DNA of 20,970 nt from Conidiobolus incongruus B7586 (taxonomy: Eukaryota; Entomophthoromycota; Entomophthoromycetes; Entomophthorales; Conidiobolaceae), in the NCBI GenBank assembly GCA_000697335.1, contig JNEM01012605.1:1-20970 (forward strand), read 5' to 3'. Positions 1-10,140 of the stretch are shown in pieces. The position numbers were made by a program, and so were the translations under genes. The stretch's first letter is position 1. Every line of letters starts with the position of its first letter. A model generated the notes under the pieces. That model saw only the letters and a list, made by a program, of their open reading frames with translations, was not told the origin of the DNA and did not search any database.

Positions 1-1
1 T

Positions 2-147
2 TAAAAATATGTTTAAGAAGTATAAAACAAGATTAACCCTTTTTAATGTAAGAAGTTAATTGATTCTATACCCTATAAACTTAAAGAAGTTAGAAAAGCT
101 AAAAGTAGATACACTAGGTTTTAATTTTTTTTATCACCAAAAACCTA
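2..147 (+). mobile_element. 3' end of a decayed Tc1/mariner-superfamily DNA transposon, cut by the window edge
   Basis: Reading frame 2 from base 2 gives a string like the C-terminus of Tc1-like transposases: KKLIDSIPYKLKEVRKAK (codons at 50-103), then SRYTRF and a stop at 122-124. Members of the family typically end with a LIDSMPRR...VIKAKGGHTKY-like block. Four earlier in-frame stops (codons at 2, 14, 23 and 44) mark it as dead; several would be Gln or Trp codons before C-to-T or G-to-A change. The stop is followed by a T run and then ATCACCAAAAACCTA; its reverse complement, AGGTTTTTGGTGAT, resembles mariner-type terminal inverted repeats and the end of the mariner at 7400, so the element may end near 147 at a TA. 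The catalytic part lies outside the window. The block contains no CG dinucleotide. Family placement is by motif recognition only. Confidence 0.62.
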
Positions 148-148
148 C

Positions 149-367
149 AAATTTATAACTCACCTTAGGTAAAATTTAAAGGTTTATATTTTAACCAATT
201 AATAGCTAAATATTATTATTTAATGATATATATAACTAACAAATATAATAGATTTTAATTATTTAATTTAAGTTTATTTTATTAAATATTAATCAAGTTA
301 TTAATAAAAATATAGGTGTTTTTGATTTTATGACTCACTTTTGCAAGTTAGTATATATATATATATG
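149..367 (+). repeat. Dispersed repeat, copy A (inverted partner at 20733-20951)
   Basis: The segment begins AAATTTATAACTCACCTTAGG and ends with TGACTCACTTTTGCAAGTTAG plus a short TA run. The minus strand from 20951 downward starts AAATTTATAACTCATCTTAAA and contains TAACTCACTTTTATAAGCTAG. Both anchors are 182 bases apart in each copy, so the copies are collinear without net indels. The first 25 bases match at 22 positions and the last ~56 at about 47; nearly all differences there are transitions. The middle is much more diverged. The similarity seems to run outward into the transposon end at about 130-147, so this may be the 3' part or flank of the same element family. Nature otherwise unknown. 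Confidence 0.5.
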
Positions 368-2495
368 TTTAATTTTAATTAAATTTGGTTTTGTAAATTA
401 CTATAGTTGGATTTTTAAATCATACTCCAATGTACAATATATTTTGTGTATATATAGAAGCATATTAAAGTTTGAATTTATACTATTTGGCTATTTATAT
501 AAATAAAATTTAAAAACAATAAGTAGAAATTTCAGTATATTCAAATTTGTCTCAATAAAATTTCAAAAAAAATACACCTCAAGAGGAACAACACTTTGTA
601 ATCAAAATCTTCTAACTTAGAATATTAAAATAATCTCATGTTTTTTTAAATAAATTTGAATATTCTTGTGAGATTTACCCTATTGTAAAATAGAATTTTG
701 AATTTTAAACATTGATTTCTAAAGATATTTAAAAACATCAATAAATTGATCATAAGAAATTCAATGTATAAATTATAATTATTGCTCAATCTTTTAAAAG
801 CATTGTGTGGTAATTTCATTATATTCTATAGGCCAAAGCTATTGAAACAATGAATTTATATATATATAAATATTATTTTGAACTTGATATAGAAAATATA
901 TAAAGATTAAATAATAAAATGAAACCTTCATTTAAAAGATAAATTAATCAATATTTATCATATATTTAATAATTCTCAGACAGTAATATTAATATTTCAA
1001 CATAAAAATAATATTATATATTTCACAATTTTGAATTATTACTTTTATTTATTAATCATTATTTCTATATTCAAAATTGTAATAAAATTAAACTAATACT
1101 ATCTGTTAATTTTGAGACTGATAAATTTTCTAATACATTTCATTCTTTTTACTATATTACTCTTCTTACAAATTTCCAAGAATTAAAACTGTACAATGTT
1201 ATTCAATATAAATTTAAATATATTAGCTCGGCTATATTCGGAATATTAATCTCCAAAATAAATTTATGAATTTAAGAAAAAAAAGAATTAATAATTTTGA
1301 AAATATATTTCAGAATTACCAATATAAGTTATATTAAACAGAAAAAAAAATTATTAAAAATTTTATAAAAATTAATCATAATGATCTTAAAATTTGAATA
1401 ATTTTATATAATGCGTGAATTAGTGAAATATTGAATAAATATCAAAATATAATAGAATTAAGTATAAATTAAAATATTATGAGTACTAGTCCTTTCAAAA
1501 AGATATCAAAAGTATGTAGATTATTTACAAATATATATCAATCAATAATACTGCTAGATATACTCTGATATGATAGTTAAATATTCTTTATTAGAGATTT
1601 TGAAGATTTCAACAAGTATTTTAAAAGCAATCTATATTGACTAATATGGAATATCCGAAAAAAAATCACTATTTAAGTTAAAATCAACAAAGGGTATTTA
1701 TTGAATTATCTATCTTGTATTTATTAAAATCATTATATATTTTTTCAATTTATTATTATAATTAATTTTTTAAAAGCATAATTATGTGTAAATTGTTTAA
1801 ATTCAGCCGAATACCAGTTAATAGGAAAAACTTTAAAATTTCTTTAAAAAATTAAAAGAATTAAATATTAAGTAATAAAATTATTAAATAACATTAATAT
1901 ACATATTATTGATATATAATTATTAAATACTAAATATTAATTAATTGAGTCCTTTTTATTACACCCAAATTTTTATCAATTTTTTTTCTTCAACTATAAA
2001 ATTAATTAATATATAATCCTTTTGTTATAATAATTCTACAATAATATTTTTTTAATTTAAATATGGTGAAGTTGAACCAAATATTTGTTTAAATTAGCCA
2101 TAGAAATATTTTTAATACTGCACCCAAAAAAATTATGATACTTTACATTGTAATTAAATTCCAAAAATTTTTAAAATTTGTAGTTAGCAAATATTAATAA
2201 ATCGACTTTATTTTCGTTTGATTTATTTTATAATATTAATTTTGTCACATTAAAAAAATTCTAATTTAGGAACAATTAAATTTTTTCTTATAAATATTGA
2301 AAACTTATATTAAAATAGTATGATTTAAATATCTAACTTGTTATTTAATATTTGAACTTTTTTTATATAATTTTAACTGCATGATAAATATCTGAGAATT
2401 TATCCACTTAATTTCATTTAAATTAATATTCGATTTTTTTTCTCAAATGTTTTTCAATGATTTGCTAATACTTCAAATTTCTTGTTCCAGATCCA
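368..2495. other. AT-rich intergenic desert, no gene seen
   Basis: Very AT-rich DNA made of short A and T runs and TA steps, with stops dense in all frames. I saw no exon, tRNA or recognisable transposase motif. There is no CG dinucleotide from the window start to about 1228, after which scattered CGs appear (1229, 1238, 1410, 1648). The CG-free part may be further decayed transposon sequence continuing from copy A. Confidence 0.5.
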
Positions 2496-2536
2496 ATGAA
2501 TAATCATGTAGTACAAAATATTAAGTTTGTGCGTAA

Positions 2537-2586
2537 TATAAATACCTCTCATCTCCCTATTACTGACTGAGGAATTGATATACCTG
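2537..2586 (+). promoter_or_regulatory. Likely core promoter / short leader of the zinc-cluster regulator gene
   Basis: A TATAAA (2537-2542) is followed by a pyrimidine-rich block (CCTCTCATCTCCCTATT, 2545-2561) and then the ATG at 2587. A TATA-like box followed by a CT-rich tract close to the start is common in fungal promoters, and it would give a very short leader. An alternative reading is that transcription starts further upstream: a good 3' splice site pattern (TGCTAATAC then TTCCAG, 2463-2490) and a 24-codon ORF (2496-2570) lie just before. The sequence alone does not decide between them. Confidence 0.35.
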
Positions 2587-4290
2587 ATGAATTTGTTATC
2601 GTGTGATGCTTGTAGAAAGAGTAAAGTGAAATGTGATAAACAATTACCTTATTGTTTTAGATGCTACCGAAGGAGAATTCCTTGTATCTATTCCCAAAGG
2701 AAATGCAAATCATCTACTAAACCAAAGCATAATCTCACTAACTTTCTCTCTTCTTTTAAACTAAATGATATACCATCTCAAAGGGCGAATAAACTTCATA
2801 CAATTTCCACTGAAGGTAGAACTGTAAATAAGATGAAAAATGGAACAAATATCGAAAGTCAAAAGCATAACTGGGTAACAAAATCAGTCTTTAAACCTTT
2901 TAATACAAACACTCAAACTACACTCACTATCAACTCTTTACTTGTTAATGATGAAACATTCATAGCTCGATTAAGTGATGAACTTTTAGCTTTGGATCCC
3001 ATACCAAATGTAGATCCAAAGTACCACCTCAACTCACTTGTTAAAGCACCAACGTTCCAGCAAGGTCAGAATAATAAATATGCAGATATGTTTGCCGATA
3101 TCGACTGCTTATTCAATCCTCAATTTTGGGAACATCTACTATTCTTGTTTTTTACAAGATACAATGTCCACTTTCCCTTTATTGATCCCAAACAATTTTT
3201 TACGCACAGATCGAATGTAGATGCTTCGTTACTCTCTGCGATGTATTATGTTGGATATTTTTATCTCCCTCAGCAAAATAAGGTAATTATTGACTATCTT
3301 TGGAAGTATACTCAAGTTCAAATTGGAAGAGTTTTTAATACCCCCAACCTTTCGACTATTACTACCCTTTCAATTTTGGGGCTAATTGATTTCCAAGAAA
3401 AGTCTGTTTCTAAGAAATATCTAGATCAAGCGATCCGTCTCAGCTATATCTTAGGATTACATCAGCAATTGAAATCGAAGATATGGTGGTGTCAAAAAGC
3501 AAGGATGCGCACATGGAACCGCTTAATGTATCTACACTATATCAATGCTGTTGCTAAGGATCAAATTTCACAAGTTATAGAGCCTCAGCTTTATTATATC
3601 GCTACAGATTATATGTCACTTTACAAAACTTTTGATTATTTTGGAGTTCCTTTAAATTTAAAAAAACATGAAAAGAATAGTTTAGAGATATATTCTATGC
3701 TTCATTTTAATCAAAATGTCGAGTTTACAACAGCTGTTTTGATTCGAATTTATGAAATACGAAGTAAAATCAGATCATGTGAGTATAGCCAAATAGATTT
3801 GGAGGATAGGATCTTGGAAGTACAAAAATTAGTTGAGGATAAATTAGCTAATATTTTGAGATACCTTGACGAGAATACTAGCTCTATTGATAATCCAAAG
3901 CTATATAAAATAACTCAAGATCTCAAAATGTCGATGTTAGGGTGTAGTCACTGTCTTCGGATTTATACAATATACTTGCAAACTTTTTTTGATACGACTT
4001 ATATCAACCGAGGACAATTCAACCGATTACACCAAAGCATGACACATTATGTGAATTATATGATAGAAGACCATAGTTTAACAATATCCAAATTATATTT
4101 TAACTATATCAATTTATCTATCCTACTAAAATTGTATCAATATTTAAAGAATGAAGATAAGGAAGCATTCGAATATTTAATGAAAAATTTATTTACTAAA
4201 TTTCAATTTGATATAAAAAAATTTTTAAATATAAATTCTATTAAAATTTTAATTAACAGAATTTTAAATCAAATTATAAAAATTAAATAA
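2587..4290 (+). CDS. Zn2Cys6 (Gal4-type) fungal transcription factor
   Basis: Intronless gene for a 567-aa predicted nuclear DNA-binding regulator. The zinc cluster is at the extreme N-terminus: Cys6, 9, 16, 23, 26 and 33, spacing C-x2-C-x6-C-x6-C-x2-C-x6-C, with the basic RKSKVK stretch that contacts DNA in this family. Residues ~37-170 are a polar linker. From about 175 the protein resembles the fungal-specific regulatory (middle homology) region: NPQFWEHLLFLFFTRYNVHF, then PFIDPKQFF and a helix-rich segment with LDQAIRLSYILGLHQQL. The open frame extends to a TTG at 2575, but the first ATG is at 2587, so I start there; the frame is closed by a stop at 2539. The C-terminal ~70 residues become very rich in I, K, N and L, in line with local AT richness. 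Targets cannot be inferred: no metabolic gene lies nearby. Function assignment to family is firm; pathway is unknown. Confidence 0.93.
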   Translation: MNLLSCDACRKSKVKCDKQLPYCFRCYRRRIPCIYSQRKCKSSTKPKHNLTNFLSSFKLNDIPSQRANKLHTISTEGRTVNKMKNGTNIESQKHNWVTKSVFKPFNTNTQTTLTINSLLVNDETFIARLSDELLALDPIPNVDPKYHLNSLVKAPTFQQGQNNKYADMFADIDCLFNPQFWEHLLFLFFTRYNVHFPFIDPKQFFTHRSNVDASLLSAMYYVGYFYLPQQNKVIIDYLWKYTQVQIGRVFNTPNLSTITTLSILGLIDFQEKSVSKKYLDQAIRLSYILGLHQQLKSKIWWCQKARMRTWNRLMYLHYINAVAKDQISQVIEPQLYYIATDYMSLYKTFDYFGVPLNLKKHEKNSLEIYSMLHFNQNVEFTTAVLIRIYEIRSKIRSCEYSQIDLEDRILEVQKLVEDKLANILRYLDENTSSIDNPKLYKITQDLKMSMLGCSHCLRIYTIYLQTFFDTTYINRGQFNRLHQSMTHYVNYMIEDHSLTISKLYFNYINLSILLKLYQYLKNEDKEAFEYLMKNLFTKFQFDIKKFLNINSIKILINRILNQIIKIK

Positions 4291-5033
4291 AATAAAAATT
4301 TAATTTTATATTTCATTAGTAAAACATTATTTTCTTTTATTGAGTTTTTTTTAGTATTTTTTTTAATTCTTCACCCTAAATTAGGCATTTACCGACTATC
4401 AAAAAAAAATTTTAATTTCCTTATTCATTTTAAAAAAAATATTCCCAATTAATTTCATTAAAATAAATATTAAATTTGAAACTTTACAATTTTAGTAGAG
4501 TTGTCATTTATAGAAGCTTTCGAATAAATAGAACTATTTGATAATATCTAATAAAGATTATTAACATTATTTTGGCTATTATTAATCCTGCATTTATTAA
4601 TTAAAATATTGAATCTGATTCTTATGATAATTTATCTCACTTACAAACTCGTATTTATTTTTTTGTTAAATAATCTTTAATACTTTTTCTTCAATATTAC
4701 TATAAATGTACAATTAGCGAATCTTTCATCCTGTAGAATTTTTTTCTTTATTTATCCTTATACAGAAATTTTCACGGACTTACCAATATCAATACTTATT
4801 ATTGTTTCAATTATTTTATATAACCCGTAAGTAGAATTAATTTATACTTTTTCCTTAATATAATCTCAATTATATTCCAATTAATAGTTTGAATATGTAA
4901 TTTTGTAGATATAACATTTATCAAAACAAATTGGTCCGTATATATTAGTAAAATATTAGGCTCTGAGAATAATTTTTACTTATCAATCTAAGCTAACAGC
5001 TTATATTCTAAATATTTCTAACCAAGATTAATA

Positions 5034-5121
5034 TAATGCATATTGAAATAGATTATGATATATTAGTCAATGTATTTAGTTTATCGATAGATTACATAAT
5101 ATATGTTATTTCAATATATTA
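5034..5121. repeat. Imperfect inverted repeat
   Basis: TAATGCATATTGAAATA (5034-5050) faces TATTTCAATATATTA (5107-5121); the reverse complement of the second matches the first apart from a two-base gap. The loop of about 56 bases contains a related direct repeat (ATAGATTATGATA and ATAGATTACATAA). It could be a small foldback or MITE relic, but chance is possible at this base composition. Confidence 0.3.
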
Positions 5122-5558
5122 CAATTTTATAATTTAAGAAATATTTATAATAATTTAAAATTGTGGGTTAAACAATATATAAAGTGTTTAAAGCATTTAG
5201 TTGATTTAATTATAATATTTTTTCAATTAAAATTGATAATTTTTATCTGTTATTAAATTTTATAATACTGTATTTTAATATAAGTTAACTAAGGTTGAAA
5301 ATATTAATTTGTTTTAAAATACAATGTTATTAAAATTGGTATTGCAATTAATATATTATCACATTTAAATTTAAATATTAATTATTAAACTTTTATATGA
5401 ACTTTTTTACTTTTATTTCAATTTAAAAAAAAATAAGATATTATTTCATTAACCTTTAAAGGCTTTTATATATTATATCCATTTTCAGAATATTAATTAA
5501 TTATCCAAATCGATATTTACCCATAACCTTAATTATCATTAAAAATTAAACAACTATC

Positions 5559-5578
5559 ATATATATATATATATATAT
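5559..5578. repeat. (AT)10 microsatellite
   Basis: Ten uninterrupted AT units. Confidence 0.9.
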
Positions 5579-5653
5579 TTAAGTATTAAGATTTGGTTAA
5601 ATGTTCAATTAGAAATATTTCAAAATGATAGTATTAGAAAAATACTGACAGGG

Positions 5654-5695
<42 letters not shown>
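5654..5695. repeat. (ATT)14 microsatellite
   Basis: Fourteen perfect ATT units, the longest pure trinucleotide tract in the window. A purity of this kind suggests recent expansion. Confidence 0.95.
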
Positions 5696-5697
<2 letters not shown>

Positions 5698-6996
5698 ATT
5701 ATTGTTAAAAATGATATATATAGTTTGCAGTTGCTTAATAATATCAAATATACATATTATTGATAAAAATTGATATACACTTAATTTTATATATTGAAAT
5801 TAGAAAATTTATTATTAGACACTTGATAATATAATAATCTTAAGGATTATCAGATAATAATAACTTACGAATTTAAAGTAATATTAATAATAATTTAAAA
5901 ATATTTTTTATTAGTTAAAATTTTGATAAATTTTAATCTCTATAATAAAAATATTAAAATAATAAATGCGAATATATAATATAGTTGATTAATCAGATAC
6001 AGTAATAATAGTAATGTATATAATTTTTAATCCTAAAAAATGTATTTCATATATCTAGATTCATTTTTTTGGAATATGTAATATTAATGAATAATGAAAT
6101 TAAAGGAATTATTCAAGTTATAATGAAAAAGTGATTATTCTATATTCAATAATATAATCAAACTAATATATGGAATATAATATATAATATTATTATAGTA
6201 CCATCCAAATTAAATAAGATAATACACTCTAATAATAATAACACAATATATATTATTTGCTTATTTTCGAATAATAATCATCTAATTAAGGAAGAATTTA
6301 TTTGAGTTCGATTTATGAATAAATTAATGATACTAATTATAATTTTTATTGCTTATATTAAGGAAACCTACAATTTAAATAAACAAACTATTAATATTTA
6401 TATGGAAAGTATCTTTGTGAATTAACTAATATTTAAATATATTTAATTTTTTTACAAATTTTTATATAAAAAAATGTTAAATTGGTCAATATAAGATAAA
6501 TTTAGAGAAAATTTGAAATAACACTGAAAAAGTAAATTTATTCTTCTTAACATATTTGGAAATATAGAATGGATTAAAAATTATGATAGATTAAAGTCCT
6601 TTCATCAGGACCTAAATAAGTTTGTGGATATCGGCCTTAGATTTAAGTTGCAAAAATTTTTCAGTATGATTGAATAATTCGCATGTTTATTTAATCAAAA
6701 TTTTGATTTGTTGATATTTTTATAACCTGTTTATCGGGTCAGATTAGGTAAACAAAATATAGATATTTATTTAGTTAATGAATATACTTGATAATAACTA
6801 ATTAATATATAATTTTAATTGTTTTATATTCGCTAGATATGTAAAAAGAACAAATATATGAGCCATTATAATTGAATTTGAAATTAATTATCATATATGT
6901 TTATTTTAAGAAATGCTTATAAAAAGCAACATTAATAGTTTATTGAAATTACTTTTAAATTTTAATCAAATTTACAAAAATTTTTCATACTAGTTA

Positions 6997-7020
6997 ATTA
7001 TTATTATTATTATTATTATT
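6997..7020. repeat. (ATT)8 microsatellite
   Basis: Eight perfect ATT units in the same orientation as the tract at 5654. Confidence 0.9.
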
Positions 7021-7399
7021 ACTTCGATTCAGAGTACATATAGAGTTCTTGGAATATCAATATGAATATAAATATGGGTATATATTCAAACGTATACATA
7101 TATTGAGGAATAATACATCTAAGCATTGAATAGTTCTAATTGGGTTGTAAATTATAAATTATGAAAAAATTGACTTAAGTAATAATAAAAATTATCTGAT
7201 ATAATTAAATATTGAAGTTAATCTATTATAAATTATCCTTCATTGTTAATTTTATTAAAATTTTGATGTCATATCTATCTAAATATTATATTTTGAAATA
7301 TATTATAAATAGCTGAATCATGTTGATTTAAATTAGTGAAATAGCTTTTATATGCTTTAAATAATATATATAGTATTATTTTGTAATTTAAATAATGGG

Positions 7400-8554
7400 A
7401 ATTTTTTGTGATTGAAAAAAAATAAACATTTTAATATATAAAAAGTAAAAATAAATATATATTATAAAATTATTAATTTCTTTTATTTCTAATAACTTTT
7501 TACTATACTTTTAGCAAAGATCTAACACCTAAAAAACAATTCTTTTTATTAAAGATTAAAATTTGATATTTCACAAACCAATTAATTTTTCCTGTAGAAA
7601 TTTTTTTTCTTGTAAGCTAGTTTTTTAATTGCTTAAAACAATTATAATTATATAGGTTATAATCTAAAAAATATACTAGATGTAGTAGTTTTTTCCAGTT
7701 ATTTTTAATTAGAAAGTTTTTTACAACTTTAGATTTATGTATTTTGTAATTATCATGTAAAATAATAGGTTTTCTTAAATTATATTAAGAATACTAATTA
7801 AAAATAATTTTATTTAAAAAAGAAATATAAAGTTTATTATTAATAGATTTTTTTTTAAGAATTAAATAAAAATAACATATGTTATTATAATCTATTATTA
7901 CAATTAACATTCACTTATTAATAAAGTATTTATTTAAAGGAATTTATAGAAAAGGTTAATTTAGCTTAATTTAACATTTTAATTTATATTTTAACAAAAG
8001 ATTATACAAAAAAATTTAAGATTTATTAATTATAATAATTTATTTTAAAAGTTTTAGTTTCTAGTTATACTTTAGTAAATTTTATTTAACAATAACTATG
8101 TTAGTTTTTTTAAGCTTTAGTTAAATTACAAGGTATTTATTTTATATTTTTATTAATTAATTTTAATTTAAACTTTAATATATATAAAATACTTATGTAA
8201 CTAATATTAAAGTGTTTTGATAATTCTTTAACTAAAATAAAAAGGTACTTTTTAATATAATTTTTTACTTTATTAACAATTAAAAAAATAACAGTTGAAA
8301 TTAATTTTATAGATTTTAATAAATTTTAGGTAGTTTTTTTTTAGCTTTAAAATAATTTACCTAGTGATAAATTGTTAATTTAGATAATATTTTATTATTA
8401 AAAGTTGTTTATAAATTTTAAATGATTTTAAAGGGTTTGTGGTTAAGTTTTACTAATACTAAAATAAAAAACTTTTGATGATTACTATTTGGTTTAAGCA
8501 TAATTAAATTAAACAACTAATTTTAAAAAATTAATTTTTTAATCAAAAAAAATT
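7400..8554 (-). mobile_element. Decayed, nearly full-length mariner (Tc1/mariner) DNA transposon
   Basis: On the minus strand a transposase relic runs from an ATG at 8501 to about 7467, the length expected for a ~345-aa mariner transposase. Motifs in order: an N-terminal HTH block like STIYRWVNYFK (8385 on; Trp is now TAG), a second HTH block VKELSKHFNIS (8232 on), the linker WVPHxLT as *-IPCNLT (8139 on), the first catalytic motif (T/V)TGDExW as IINKS* (Asp to Asn at 8027), HDN at 7757-7749, and YSPDLAPxDYHLF as YFLDYNLYNYNCF. The third catalytic Asp is Asn at 7649. D2 and D3 are separated by 34 residues and D1 and D2 by 90, as in mariner. There are two reading-frame shifts, both in A runs near 8345 and 8107, and many TAA/TAG stops at former Trp or Gln codons. 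The ends 7400-7421 (AATTTTTTGTGATTGAAAAA) and 8533-8554 (minus AATTTTTTTTGATTAAAAAA) form putative TIRs. There is no CG dinucleotide. Confidence 0.85.
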
Positions 8555-10140
8555 ATTATATATATATATATATATATATAATTCAAAACTATTTATTTTC
8601 CTATTTGTTTTGTATATATTTACTTATTTGAAACTAATAATATGTTTGAAAAATCAGAAATTAAAAAATTTCCTATTTCTTCAATTCTATAGTAATATAT
8701 TAAAATTTTAGATTCATAAGAATAATTTAAGAAAAATATATTTGATATTTATATTTTACTTAATTTCAATAATTGTTAAATTTTATTACTAAAACTAATA
8801 TTTAATAATCACAAAAAATATTTTTGCAATAATTAACTAATGTAAAATAATAATATTAAATCTTAATATATTGCAATTATTAATTAAAATAATATTTTCA
8901 TTTTTAGTATATAATTCTAATAATTCAATGTGTTTAAATGAGTCATCTGATATGACAAATAACTACATCAACCTCTATGTTCTTTGTATTTGAGATTTGA
9001 ATAATAATATTAAATTCATTATCAAAAATATGTTCAAATTTATCATTCCCTCATATAATCTATTAGATATTTAATAAGCTCATATATTAAATGACATTGA
9101 TAAGCTTTTATAATTTTAATGCTTTTAATATGCTATTAAAATTTTATTTATTATTTCAACAAGTACTTAGATTACTTTAACTGATATAAATGATATTTTT
9201 ATTGAATATCTTCTTATTAAAAAAGTTAATTTGTTTATCAATTAAAGTAATGGATATAAAATAAATTGGATTATAGTTATATTCATTAAATTAGATAGAT
9301 TTCCATGAAGGTTCTATACAAAATAATTTTGATTAAATATGGCATGAAAATGAATATTTAAATTTTATTTTGTCAAAACTATGTTTTTTAAAATTACTTA
9401 TTATTACTTAAATCTTTATCAAATTATTAATTTTTTTATTATTGAATTGTATAATAGAAAATTTTATCAAAGATTTAAATTAATTATAAAAATATCATTC
9501 ATACAAATATGATAGTATCATTTTTCATTATATAATAATTATTTCTTGTTTTTGTGAACTATATAACTTGTTATATAAAAATTCTAACAATTGAAAAAAT
9601 AAATTTGAAATAACTCAAATCCATTTAGTAATTTAAATTAATAGTATTAGATTATTTACACTGATCAATATTACTAAATTGAGTCACAGATTAATAAATA
9701 TATTAAAATTAAATAATTAACATTTTGAAAATTTTTATCGAAATACCTATTAATTGGATAAAATTATAGGGAATATTCATAGTTAAAACCATTTAATTAA
9801 TATAAATAAAATTGAATTAATTATTATTTAAATTATAATTAAGGAAATTGTTTATAAATTTTTTTTCAAATTATCAAATTAAATAAATATTATGAAATTA
9901 TAAATTAAATAATAAAAATAATAATTTAAATTTTACAGTAAATATTAACTAATATAACTTTCTTAAAAGTTAATTTCCTAATAAGTATCAATAAAAATCC
10001 ATTTTATAGAAATTTTGCTCAATTATCAATGTTAAAAATATGAATACATTAAATAACGTCAAAGTAAAATGGATCTGTACATGCTATTTTATATTTAGAA
10101 AGTATTGAGTATAATATGAATGAAAAATACACTATATATC
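8555..10140. other. AT-rich intergenic desert, CG-free up to 9738
   Basis: No gene or recognisable motif. The CG-free stretch that includes the mariner fossil continues to about 9738, which may mean that a second, unrecognised decayed element lies here. A (TA)12 tract sits at the mariner border. The last ~400 bases are the 3' flank of the SNF5-family gene; I saw no clear polyadenylation signal. Confidence 0.45.
8557..8580. repeat. (TA)12 microsatellite beside the mariner end
   Basis: Twelve TA units directly outside the putative right TIR. Mariner elements insert at TA, so this may be the original target region, since expanded. Confidence 0.85.

Larger units (their letters stand above)
4291..7399. 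other. AT-rich intergenic desert with microsatellites and an inverted repeat
   Basis: About 3.1 kb downstream of the regulator without a recognisable gene, RNA gene or transposase motif. AATAAA-like signals occur right after the stop codon (4284-4300). The DNA has scattered CG dinucleotides every few hundred bases up to 7091, unlike the CG-free block that follows. A five-base-pair hairpin (GTCCT/AGGAC, 6597-6612) is the only GC-rich stem I noticed. Confidence 0.5.

Noticed and set aside
2575-2586. TTG as an upstream start for the zinc-cluster gene
   Set aside because: A nuclear fungal gene normally starts at ATG, and the first in-frame ATG (2587) places the zinc cluster at residue 6, which is normal.
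3038-3220. 60-codon ORF on the plus strand
   Set aside because: It lies inside the regulator gene in another frame and shows no family likeness.
6597-6612. GTCCT...AGGAC hairpin as a terminator
   Set aside because: A five-base-pair stem far from any gene in a eukaryotic genome; no reason to assign a function.
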